NCBI RefSeq assembly: GCF_001663375.1
Contig: NZ_LCTF01000019.1
Span: 1-46,486 of the forward strand
DNA: 46,486 nucleotides
Source of the DNA: Caldivirga sp. MU80
GTDB taxonomy: Archaea; Thermoproteota; Thermoprotei; Thermoproteales; Thermocladiaceae
Direction of reading: 5' to 3'
The notes below the pieces were generated by a model. The model ran no database searches, was not told the DNA's origin, and was given only the letters and a program-made list of their open reading frames with translations. The translations under genes were made by a program, and so were the position numbers. Below are positions 1 to 7,038 of this stretch, piece after piece (within the stretch, counting starts at the first letter, position 1; each line of letters opens with the position of its first letter).

Positions 1-256
1 GGTTTTCATAATCATTTGTAGTGCTTATTTTTGTTAATGGTTAATCCCAGTTAAATTTAAATGCCTAACCCCAACACCCTTTATTAGTGACCCTGGGGTC
101 CCGAGATCCGTAGTGGCTGGGAACCCCTGGCGACGGGGTGGGAGCCACTGCGGTGTCCCTGGGGCCCCAGGGAGACCGCCGAGAAGGAGACGGTGGAGAC
201 AACAAGTCTCTACCGTCTCCGGAGAGACGGTTACCTAACCAGTTAAGGTTAGGCAT
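1..256 (-). repeat. GC-rich hairpin repeat, copy 1, with tnpB-tail flank
   Basis: This copy, read on the minus strand, matches the plus strand at 3801-4000 over nearly its whole length, so the two form an inverted pair about 3.6 kb apart. It contains a perfect hairpin (ACCGTCTC at 212-219 with GAGACGGT at 224-231) and several further GC-rich inverted segments. Its outer part (1-40) is about 80% identical (32 of 40 positions) to 46217-46256, just downstream of a tnpB-like stop codon. Positions 61-70 (ATGCCTAACC) and 247-256 (GGTTAGGCAT) are a perfect 10-bp inverted repeat around the GC-rich core; copy 2 does not clearly share it. The window start may cut the element. It looks like the remnant of a transposon end or a structured-RNA element; no protein function is claimed. 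Confidence 0.7.
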
Positions 257-292
257 CATTAAGCTAATTCGGTGAAGAACAACCCGTGATTA

Positions 293-1174
293 CTAAACCC
301 TTAACATGGCCACTAGGGTGCCCTTCTCAACCCCAAGTGCCTCAGCCACAGGTCTGCACTTGGGTATTAGTAGGAAGGCAACAGGCTTACCTAGGTCAAC
401 CTCTGAGATGTACTCAAAGTGTGCCATACCCTTAGCGACCACTAGGTCACTCCCCCTAAGCCTACTTAGGAACTCATCACTGACCCTATCCAGGTGGATG
501 CTTGAGCCGCTGTAGCCTGTTGAGACAAGTTCATCCAAGTGACTACTTAAACCTGCATACTCGGCATCACTGATCGTTAGGTCGTTTTGGAAGCCAGGAT
601 CAGCCTTGGCAACTCCGATAACCTTATTACCCATCCCCCTAATCAGGTCAATTAGTACTGTATCGAAAATCGCCTCACCGGCATTATCAAAGAGCCAGAT
701 TACCTTTAAACCACCCTTCAATAAGATGTTGTATAATTCACCTGTGTCATCCCTGGAGAAGGGCGTGGTCATTAATGAATCCAGGGGGAGTTCACTGGGT
801 GGTTTATGAGACGCAACCCCCATGTCGAGTAAATTGCCCGCAATTGAGACCCTAACCGCAGCCTTAAACAGTTCATAGCCCTCCAACCCCCTTAACATAT
901 TTTTAACTAAGGGTAGTTGAGCCTTAGCAGCATCAATACTCCTGCGTTTAGCGACCCTATAGTACTCAGTGACCTGGGGGTATGTCGATGAAACCTTGAT
1001 GAATATCCTGGAGGCTATCCTGGTCAACTCAGACTCCTCCTCAAAGGCCTCCGCAGAGGCATTAAGCACCAGTTTGGAAGCCGCCAGCGACTCCTCATTA
1101 CTCATGTTAGCCGCCTCAACCTCACTAAGCCTAACACTAACAATGCAGAGTGGGCATTCCCTATGCGGCTTCAT
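293..1174 (-). CDS. DUF89 / ARMT1-like metal-dependent phosphatase
   Basis: The 293-residue product matches the archaeal DUF89 family, whose members are described as metal-dependent damage-control phosphatases acting on small phosphometabolites. Visible marks are an N-terminal CPLC (C7, C10), the FDNAGE motif at about 162-167, acidic residues in the NDLTISDAEYAG stretch at 197-208, and KGMAHFE at about 248-254. These are the usual DUF89 metal and phosphate site motifs. The ATG start is preceded by a TATA-like GGATTTAAAC (1202-1211) about 30 bases upstream. It is a stand-alone gene reading towards the copy-1 repeat. The substrate cannot be read from the sequence. Confidence 0.8.
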   Translation of the reverse strand: MKPHRECPLCIVSVRLSEVEAANMSNEESLAASKLVLNASAEAFEEESELTRIASRIFIKVSSTYPQVTEYYRVAKRRSIDAAKAQLPLVKNMLRGLEGYELFKAAVRVSIAGNLLDMGVASHKPPSELPLDSLMTTPFSRDDTGELYNILLKGGLKVIWLFDNAGEAIFDTVLIDLIRGMGNKVIGVAKADPGFQNDLTISDAEYAGLSSHLDELVSTGYSGSSIHLDRVSDEFLSRLRGSDLVVAKGMAHFEYISEVDLGKPVAFLLIPKCRPVAEALGVEKGTLVAMLRV

Positions 1175-1468
1175 TCACCAACCTCAGGGCTATGAATTAA
1201 GGGATTTAAACACCTTTCCTCTCAGGTTTATAGGGAATTAAATAACCTTAACTAATCATTAACCCAGCTTAATTACTATAAGCCCACTAATTTATTGCCA
1301 GAATTATTCAAGTCTAGAGCTATTTAAAATTGCAATACCCTACGCCGTACTATGCCATACTATTCATCGTGCTTACTTTCTCACTTCACATCTTAGGGGG
1401 ATTAATGCGGGTATTGCTTAAACTGCACCACTGGGCTATTATAGCCTAGCTAATGCCCCTAACTCCCC

Positions 1469-2083
1469 ATGGCCCTCTTCGTTAGGCAGAGCACAGGCCT
1501 AGTTAAGTCGGCCTCCCTCTGGGATGCGGCAATGCTTAACGTGGCTAACATGGGGGCTGGTTTAGCGGTCTTCATAGGCATCACACCTTACGTAATCCCC
1601 GGTGCCGTGCTCTGGCTAGCCAGCTTGATAACGTTCCTGCTCACTTTACCGCTCGTGGTGCTTTACACATACTTCATAGTTAGGATACCTAGGACTGGTG
1701 GGGATTACGTTTGGATAACCAGGAGACTTCACGGAGGCTTGGGTTCAATAATGGGCGTAGCCCTAGCCTTCAACATGCCGCCCTTCTTCGCCCTGGCGGC
1801 CTTCTTCTCTGTGACGGCAATAAACAACGTCCTACTTGTAATAGGCTACACACATGGGCTAAGCAACCTAATCAACCTAGCCAACACAGTCTTCAGCACC
1901 AGTAATGTTTGGTTTGACTACTCCCTAGCCCTAGTGGCATTCATAGTGATAATCCTAATTAACATTGTTAGGCCTAGCGCCGGCTTCAAGTTAACCACAG
2001 CCCTAGGAACCCTAGCCCTACTAGGTACCTTAGCCGCCATGGTGGTGGTGGGCTTATCAATACCAAACTTCCACGTTGTATAG
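1469..2083 (+). pseudogene. Truncated APC-type amino-acid permease
   Basis: The frame encodes 204 residues rich in membrane helices (about six), with a glycine-rich first helix ([12 protein letters not shown]) and an [14 protein letters not shown] motif. Both are typical of the N-terminal half of APC-superfamily permeases, which usually have 12 helices and 430-550 residues. It stops at 2081-2083, and no continuation of the second half is seen in any frame of the following 250 bases. The gene appears to have lost its 3' half; a functional half-size transporter is unlikely but not excluded. It lies inside the interval bracketed by the inverted repeats, which fits rearrangement of this stretch. 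Confidence 0.65.
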
Positions 2084-2147
2084 ACATAACGCTGGTGTAC
2101 AGGGAAATACCACCTGAATAAGGGTATTAAAAATCGCAGGTTAAAAG

Positions 2148-2321
2148 ATGAAGTCAAGGTTACTTACCCTAAGGGTAGGTAACTTAGTGCATGCCCTTCG
2201 ACCTGAATCCAAGAGCAGCGAGACTGATAAAAGGGTGGTAACCTCCAGGACCGAGACCACCTTCAGAGCGAGGAGGAAGCCAGCAACCATTAACTCGCCT
2301 TGCATTAATTTTATTAATTAG
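2148..2321 (+). CDS. Small ORF of 57 codons, possibly leaderless (uncertain)
   Basis: An ATG at 2148 opens a 57-codon frame ending in TAG at 2319-2321. A TATA-like TATTAAAAA lies about 22 bases upstream, consistent with a leaderless transcript. The product (start MKSRLLTLRVGN, middle VHALRPES, end INFIN) is basic. The middle and end weakly recall the KEOPS subunit Pcc1, which is longer, so this would be a shortened or decayed version if related at all. The same DNA holds an almost perfect hairpin (GTTACTTACCC, loop TAA, GGGTAGGTAAC at 2159-2183), so a non-coding RNA is an alternative. Reality of the gene is undecided. Confidence 0.3.
   Translation: MKSRLLTLRVGNLVHALRPESKSSETDKRVVTSRTETTFRARRKPATINSPCINFIN
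2309..2320 (+). promoter_or_regulatory. TATA box of dtdA
   Basis: TTTTATTAATTA is centred about 27 bases before the dtdA ATG at 2341, the spacing expected for a leaderless archaeal transcript. Confidence 0.55.
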
Positions 2322-2340
2322 CATTGCATCATCTTAGTCG

Positions 2341-3147
2341 ATGAAGATTGGGCTAGTGGTGTCTAGGCTCGATGAAGCCTCAATGGGTATTTGGCGGGCG
2401 CTCAATGGAATGATTAAGTTTAAGGAGGTTAATAGTAATGAGTACACCTCTGACTTAGCCTTAGCCCTAATTTCAAACAGGGACATAGTCTACGTTGATG
2501 AGGCTGATGAGTGGGCTAGGGCCAATAACCTTGACCTAGTGGTCTTCCTGAGTAGGCATGAGATGAGGAACCCAAGGCCATTGATAACCTTCCACACGCC
2601 CGGTAACTGGGGTGACGCTGAGTTAGGCGGTAAACCAGGCCTTGTGGCCATTAGCGAACCGAGGGTTTTAACAAACCTCTTCAGGGAGACCTATAGGAGG
2701 ATTGGTGAGTTGAATGGTTACTTCGCCTCACTTGAGGCCACCCACCACGGACCATTCATCGATAAGCCGGCCATCTTCGCTGAGATTGGATCCACTGAGA
2801 CTGAGTGGAGGGATCAGAGGGCCCATGATTTCCTAGCCTCATTAATCTACGACTTAATCAACGATACGGGTAGATTCATTAATGATGGTAAGGACGTGGC
2901 TATGTCCATTGGCGACCTCCACTATTCGACACTGATGGAGCATATAATCAATGGTGAATACGACGTGGGCCACATGGTGCCTAAGTACATTAAACCGACT
3001 AGGGAGATTGTTAGAATGGCTGTGGATAGGAATAGCGTTAAACCCAGGTTAGGCATAATACACTGGAAGTCCCTGGACCGCGAGTCGAGGGTTATGGTTG
3101 AGGATGAGTTGGTTAAGCTAGGTCTCACGGTGGTTAGGAGGAGGTGA
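2341..3147 (+). CDS. dtdA: D-aminoacyl-tRNA deacylase (archaeal DtdA/GEK1 type)
   Basis: The 268-residue protein matches the archaeal/plant D-aminoacyl-tRNA deacylase family, which hydrolyses D-amino acids from mischarged tRNAs in the cytoplasm. Recognisable signatures are VVFLSRHEMRNPRPLITFHT followed by PGNWGDAELGG in the first half, the conserved SLEATHHGPF, and AEIGSTETEW. Length is normal for the family. The ATG start sits about 27 bases after a TATA box, so the mRNA is probably leaderless. Its stop codon is one base before the ATG of the Pop5-like gene, so the two are almost certainly cotranscribed and both concern tRNA quality or maturation. Confidence 0.9.
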   Translation: MKIGLVVSRLDEASMGIWRALNGMIKFKEVNSNEYTSDLALALISNRDIVYVDEADEWARANNLDLVVFLSRHEMRNPRPLITFHTPGNWGDAELGGKPGLVAISEPRVLTNLFRETYRRIGELNGYFASLEATHHGPFIDKPAIFAEIGSTETEWRDQRAHDFLASLIYDLINDTGRFINDGKDVAMSIGDLHYSTLMEHIINGEYDVGHMVPKYIKPTREIVRMAVDRNSVKPRLGIIHWKSLDRESRVMVEDELVKLGLTVVRRR

Positions 3148-3148
3148 A

Positions 3149-3460
3149 ATGCCGAGGTACATGGTCATTGAGGCTAGGGGGGTGGATCTATTACCCCAGT
3201 TGTACAGGGAGTTGATAATTAAGGCTAGGGATCTTGCTGGGGTTGATTGGGATTCTAAGGGGTGTTACGCAGTGCCAATATTCATACACGCCAATAGGCT
3301 CGTCATCAAGGTACCAACCCCGTGCATAACCTGGTTTAGATCAGCCATGCTTAGCATAGACTACGCAGTGACCGTTAGGGTGACTGGCACAGCCAGAAAG
3401 GCTAAGGCTCAGGCTTTGTCAATACCACCAATATTTAACCTTAACAAGGAGGGACCCTAA
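3149..3460 (+). CDS. Pop5-like protein, candidate RNase P subunit
   Basis: The 103-residue product is not obvious by itself, but its pattern follows archaeal Pop5. It has an N-terminal RYMVIEARG (Pop5: RY..FE), a helix with ARDLAG before a strand pair ending NRLVIKV, a helix FRSAM in the place of Pop5 VR.AL, and a C-terminal VRVTGTARKAKAQAL resembling the Pop5 ending (V.GTI..L/AK). Pop5 is the protein that activates the catalytic domain of RNase P RNA. Thermoproteales are known for a minimised RNase P, so a divergent subunit is expected. It is translationally linked to dtdA (one-base gap). The assignment is by eye from remembered motifs and needs profile confirmation. Confidence 0.5.
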   Translation: MPRYMVIEARGVDLLPQLYRELIIKARDLAGVDWDSKGCYAVPIFIHANRLVIKVPTPCITWFRSAMLSIDYAVTVRVTGTARKAKAQALSIPPIFNLNKEGP

Positions 3461-3467
3461 TTAGCAG

Positions 3468-3698
3468 TCACTTACCCTTAATCCTTATCCTAACCGTGAT
3501 TACACCGTTATCCTCCTTCACATCAACCAATTCATTACCGGCGACCCTGGCCCAGTTAATCAACCTGCCTATGGCTGCCCTACGCGGCATTGTTAACGTT
3601 AGTAATAGCTTAAGCGCTGGCTTCACTAAGACTCTAATTGGGCTAAACATTATCCTTAGTCTCGCCAAGTACGGTTGACTAGGGCTTATCCATAACAT
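3468..3698 (-). CDS. Small hypothetical protein, 60-76 residues
   Basis: The frame runs convergent to the Pop5-like gene with an eight-base gap. The C-terminal 40 residues (MPRRAAIGRLINWARVAGNE, then a charged tail with ITVRIRIKGK) look like real protein with alternating beta strands. The N-terminal 20 are less convincing, so the start could be the ATG at 3650 (60 residues) rather than 3698. The frame stays open further upstream without an ATG. I do not recognise a family. Confidence 0.4.
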   Translation of the reverse strand: MLWISPSQPYLARLRIMFSPIRVLVKPALKLLLTLTMPRRAAIGRLINWARVAGNELVDVKEDNGVITVRIRIKGK

Positions 3699-3800
3699 AC
3701 TCTCCTTAAGCCTACTAATAGTGCGCGTAATGCTATACCCTATATCAATGAGGACCTACACTCATCCAGGCACGTAATGTACATATTCCTGGCCTCAGCT

Positions 3801-4000
3801 ATACCGTCTCTCCGGAGGCGGCGGTTCATGAAATCCCCACCGTCTCCTTCTTGACGGTCTCCCTGGGCCCCCTCACCGCAGCGGCTCCCCACCCGTCGCC
3901 GGGGGTTCCCAGCCACTACGGATCTCGGAAACCCAGGGGCACTAATAAAGGCGCTAAGGTTAAGTTTTATAAACTTAAAATGATTATGAAAACCGAAACA
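3801..4000 (+). repeat. GC-rich hairpin repeat, copy 2, with tnpB-tail flank
   Basis: This is the inverted partner of 1-256. Shared landmarks in the same order are ACCGTCTCTCCGGAG, ACCGTCTCCTTCT, CGGTCTCCCTGG, GGTTCCCAGCCACTACGGAT and CACTAATAAAGG, followed by an AT-rich spacer and ATGATTATGAAAACCGAAAC (3980-3999). In both copies the frame reading GVPSHYGSR.PR is kept, which may mean that part of it was once the C-terminus of a transposon protein. The tail frame NDYENRNSP resembles NNQENRNCP downstream of the tnpB-like gene at the right edge. Confidence 0.7.
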
Positions 4001-4272
4001 GCCCTAGTAATGGGTAGCTTCTTCAAGGCATTAACTATTGTTAACCAGCCTAAGCTACATCAGGTTCGTCTTGGATACTTCACATAGTACAATCTGCTCT
4101 CCCTAGGATCTAGAATAAGTGTTGAGTAAACATAGATATCTTGAATAATCAAAACCATTGAGGAGCAGTGAAACCCAAATCATCATTCATCTACGTTCAT
4201 AGGCATGAAGCAGCATGCTAATTTAACAAACTTAGGGATTTAAGGCAAGTCATAGTTAACTTCATGCCTGAT

Positions 4273-4541
4273 AACGAGGCAAACCTCGCCGTTCATGGTG
4301 GGGTTGCACCACTGTGTGGGTTTCATTGCGGTGGGTTTATACAATTCAACTCTGCTGGGGTTTTGGTGCTTGGGTTGGTGCCCCCGAGAGGGGGTTTGCT
4401 TCCCTCCGTCAGATGAGCCGGTGGGGCGATACCCCACCCTCACCACCACCCCAAGAACAAAACCACCAACCCCGCAGAGGGAATAACACCCAAGACCCCC
4501 ACAATGAAAAAACCACCTCCCTAAGGTGGGAAGGGAGTCAT
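4273..4541 (+). mobile_element. 269-bp non-autonomous IS200/IS605-like element, copy A
   Basis: It begins AACGAG after CTGAT and ends GGGAGTCAT, and matches copy C (35635-35903) end to end with the same length of 269 bp. The middle shares the identical block GATGAGCCGGTGGGGCGATA and a CCCCCGAGAGGGGG hairpin. The right end carries a terminal hairpin (CCACCT/AGGTGGG) just before GTCAT, as in right ends of IS200/IS605 elements. There is no tnpA or intact tnpB. The hairpin-rich 3' half corresponds to where TnpB elements encode the tnpB C-terminus and the guide RNA. Ends are inferred from copy C, where they are fixed by the interrupted gene. Confidence 0.75.
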
Positions 4542-4739
4542 AAATACACCTACTAACTTAACCGTTACCATTACTGTAAAGTATACTAAGTCTCAGCATA
4601 GGCTAGCTAAGCCCTGAGTCATATCTCGTAGTCTCAGGTTTCAGCATGGTTAAGGGCAACAACCTCCTTACCCAGAAAATGCACGGCAATGTGAACTCAA
4701 ATTACTGCACTAAGGAAAATAGGTATTTAAAGTCCAAAC

Positions 4740-5573
4740 TTGGATACTATCGAGGCTTTGATGAGCAGTTTCAAGGAGGAGGTGCTTAAGTTACTTAGGG
4801 AGGATGAGAACTTTAGGCTTGAGGTCATGAGACTACTCGGTATTGTCAACACAAATGCCTCACTTAACCAGTTAACTGACTCGGTGAACAGGTTAACAAA
4901 AGCCGTGGAGGAGCTTAAGGAGGAGGTGCGTAAATTGTGGGAGGAGAACCATAGAATATGGGAGGAGATAAGCAAATTGCGTGAGGAAACTCGGAAAATA
5001 TGGGAAGAGATTAGTAAGTTGCGTGAGGAGAATCAGAAGATATGGGAGAATATACAAAAGATGTGGGAAGAAATACACAAGCTACAGGAAGAGAACCATA
5101 GAATATGGGAGGAAATACGCGAATTAAGGAAAAACCATGAGAACCTAACAAGGATTGTTAGGGGTGTATCGAGGGATTTAGGCGGCTTATCGAGGACTGT
5201 GGGTAAACTTGTGGAGCAGGATATAAGGCACTATCTGCCAGGCTGGGTAAGGGAGAGGTATGGCATCGCCGTGGATAGGGTAAGGAGGCTTAGACTTGAT
5301 AGCGAGGCTGAGTTCGACGGCTTCGTGGAGGCTGAGGATAAGGTACTGTTAATAGAGATAAAGACAACGTTGAGGTCTAGGGATATTAGGGACTTGGCCA
5401 GGAAGGTTGATAGGTATAGGGAGAGGGCGCCAGGGGGCAAGTTGATAATACCAATAGTGGCGTACTCAATGGAGGGGGAGAGCCTAGGGAGGCTCCTTAA
5501 TGCGGCTAAGGCATACGGCATAACGCTGGTTAAGCACCACGGCGAATATGAATTCGAGGAAGTGAGCCAATAG
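4740..5573 (+). CDS. Coiled-coil protein with C-terminal PD-(D/E)XK nuclease fold
   Basis: Residues about 50-135 form a long coiled coil and residues 155-277 a PD-(D/E)XK-type domain with the core EFDGFVEAEDKVLLIEIKTT (D193, E206, K208). Archaeal proteins of this build (DUF3782-like) are common in crenarchaea; the nuclease activity is a family inference. The heptads are very regular: L/I/M at 66, 73, 80, 87, 94, 101, 108, 115 and 122, with tryptophan one residue later at 67, 74, 88, 102, 109 and 123. The start may be the TTG at 4740 or, more conventionally, the ATG at 4761; TATTTAAA at 4723-4730 fits the latter better. It is monocistronic and lies just after transposon debris. Confidence 0.75.
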   Translation: MDTIEALMSSFKEEVLKLLREDENFRLEVMRLLGIVNTNASLNQLTDSVNRLTKAVEELKEEVRKLWEENHRIWEEISKLREETRKIWEEISKLREENQKIWENIQKMWEEIHKLQEENHRIWEEIRELRKNHENLTRIVRGVSRDLGGLSRTVGKLVEQDIRHYLPGWVRERYGIAVDRVRRLRLDSEAEFDGFVEAEDKVLLIEIKTTLRSRDIRDLARKVDRYRERAPGGKLIIPIVAYSMEGESLGRLLNAAKAYGITLVKHHGEYEFEEVSQ

Positions 5574-5768
5574 AGATGTGGTGTTTAAAGGTGAGGTTAA
5601 GGCTTGTGGCGTAATCTTAAGCCACCCTTGAATAGACACTTGACTACACCTTTAAGGTTAGCCTGTTGATGGTCAGTAGCCTGGAAGCCGTCATTAAATC
5701 CTACCTCACGCGCCTCATCATCAACCCCTAGGGTTAACCGGTTTTTAATAAGGTTTCCACATTCAATA

Positions 5769-5776
5769 CTTTAAAC
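5769..5776 (+). promoter_or_regulatory. TATA box of the Gfo/Idh/MocA gene
   Basis: CTTTAAAC is centred about 25 bases before the ATG at 5797, giving a leaderless transcript. Confidence 0.55.
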
Positions 5777-5796
5777 CCAGACGCAGTAGCCTACGC

Positions 5797-6873
5797 ATGG
5801 ATAAGGTTAGGGTTGGGGTGATTGGGGTTGGTGGCCACGGTAGGGGTAGGCACCTAATACCCTACACCAAACTACCCAACGTCGAGGTTGTGGCGGTTGC
5901 AGATGTTAACCAAAGGAGGGCTGAGGAGGTTGGTAGGGAATTCAAGGTGAAGTACTACACTGACTACATGGAGATGATTGAGAGGGAGAACCCGGACGCG
6001 GTAAGTATCGTAACCCCCACAGGCCTCCACGCTAAGGTCGCTAAGGATGTTCTTAGTAAGGGTGTCCATGTGCTTGTTGATAAGCCCCTTGGAGCCAACC
6101 TAAGTGAGGTTGTTGACGTGGTTAGGACAGCTAAGGCTAAGGGTAAGGTGCTCATGGTCGGCTACTGGTCAAGATTCTCCCCAGCGCTTAAATTCGGGGC
6201 CGAGGCCATGAGCCTTGGGATGGTTGGTGAACCATACTTAGCCTACGGCTACCTGGTTAGGAGGAGGGGCATACCTGGTTCACCGACCTTCATAGATAAG
6301 CAGTTGTCGGGTGGTAGGGGTGCGTTACTGGACATAGGGTGCTACATACTTGATAACCTACTTTCACTACTCAACTTCCTAAGGCCAGTAACCGTGAGTG
6401 GTGCAACGTACACTAAGTTCGGCAGGAACCCTGAGGAGGTTAAGTTCAACTGGGGTTCATGGGACCCAAGCAAGTTTGAGCTTGAGGACTACGCCGTGGG
6501 CTTCATCAGGTTTGAGAATGGCGTCTCCATGATAATTGAGGTTGGTTGGGCGGCCAACGTATCCCACGTGGGTGAGGTCGGCATATACAGGGTTCTCGGC
6601 AACAAGGGCGGATTGGAGGGTAGGGGCCACGAGGCAGTCACCGAAATGACACTGCACAGTAGGACTAGCAACTTCCTCTACGACACCAAGCCCGTGCTGG
6701 GTAACGTGGACATGTCCCTGGAGATGGTTAGGGCATTCATCGACTCAATAACCCAGGGTAAGGAACCGCCAACCACGGGTTACCAAAGCGTGATAATACA
6801 CTCAATAATAGACGCCATATATGAGTCAGCTAGTAAGGGCAGTGAGGTAAGGGTAACCATACCTGAGATCTAA
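5797..6873 (+). CDS. Gfo/Idh/MocA family NAD(P)-dependent oxidoreductase
   Basis: The 358-residue protein starts with a Rossmann fold (VGVIGVGGHGRGRHL) and carries VSIVTPTGLHAKVAKDVL and the conserved DKPLG variant of the family EKP motif (the lysine is the usual catalytic residue). The C-terminal half is the alpha/beta substrate domain with GGRGALLDIGCY. The family oxidises or reduces sugars, inositols and related polyols with NAD(P). The exact substrate cannot be read. Its length is typical, and it stands alone with its own TATA box. Confidence 0.85.
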   Translation: MDKVRVGVIGVGGHGRGRHLIPYTKLPNVEVVAVADVNQRRAEEVGREFKVKYYTDYMEMIERENPDAVSIVTPTGLHAKVAKDVLSKGVHVLVDKPLGANLSEVVDVVRTAKAKGKVLMVGYWSRFSPALKFGAEAMSLGMVGEPYLAYGYLVRRRGIPGSPTFIDKQLSGGRGALLDIGCYILDNLLSLLNFLRPVTVSGATYTKFGRNPEEVKFNWGSWDPSKFELEDYAVGFIRFENGVSMIIEVGWAANVSHVGEVGIYRVLGNKGGLEGRGHEAVTEMTLHSRTSNFLYDTKPVLGNVDMSLEMVRAFIDSITQGKEPPTTGYQSVIIHSIIDAIYESASKGSEVRVTIPEI

Positions 6874-7038
6874 GTTAACGTGAAAATCAAGTAGCATAAA
6901 AGAGATTCCCAAACCAAAGTTGGTAAGCTAGAATCTTTAATAATTACCCACTAATCAAGGTTGAGCACCTTCCTAAGCAACTCCACTTTAAAGGTTAATA
7001 AGCCTCCATTATTGTTTTGTGCTTAATTTCACTGCCCA

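Larger units (their letters stand above)
3699..4739. other. Gene-free stretch made mostly of repeats
   Basis: Between the small gene ending at 3698 and the coiled-coil gene at 4740 there is no convincing gene. The stretch holds repeat copy 2 (3801-4000) and the 269-bp element (4273-4541). The remainder (3699-3800, 4001-4272, 4542-4739) shows only short broken frames. Confidence 0.6.

Noticed and set aside
2148-2321. RNase P RNA candidate, because GAGGAGGAAGCC resembles the conserved CR-I box and a Pop5-like gene is nearby
   Set aside because: The box lies near the 3' end with no matching CR-V partner or P1 stem, on either strand.
4160-4180. AGCAGTGAAACCC, shared with the right end of the 269-bp family
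   Set aside because: Only 13 bases match, and neither the terminal hairpin nor GTCAT follows.
4295-4556. Two overlapping open frames inside the 269-bp element
   Set aside because: They are remnants of the element's structured 3' region without a start signal, and copy C does not keep them intact.
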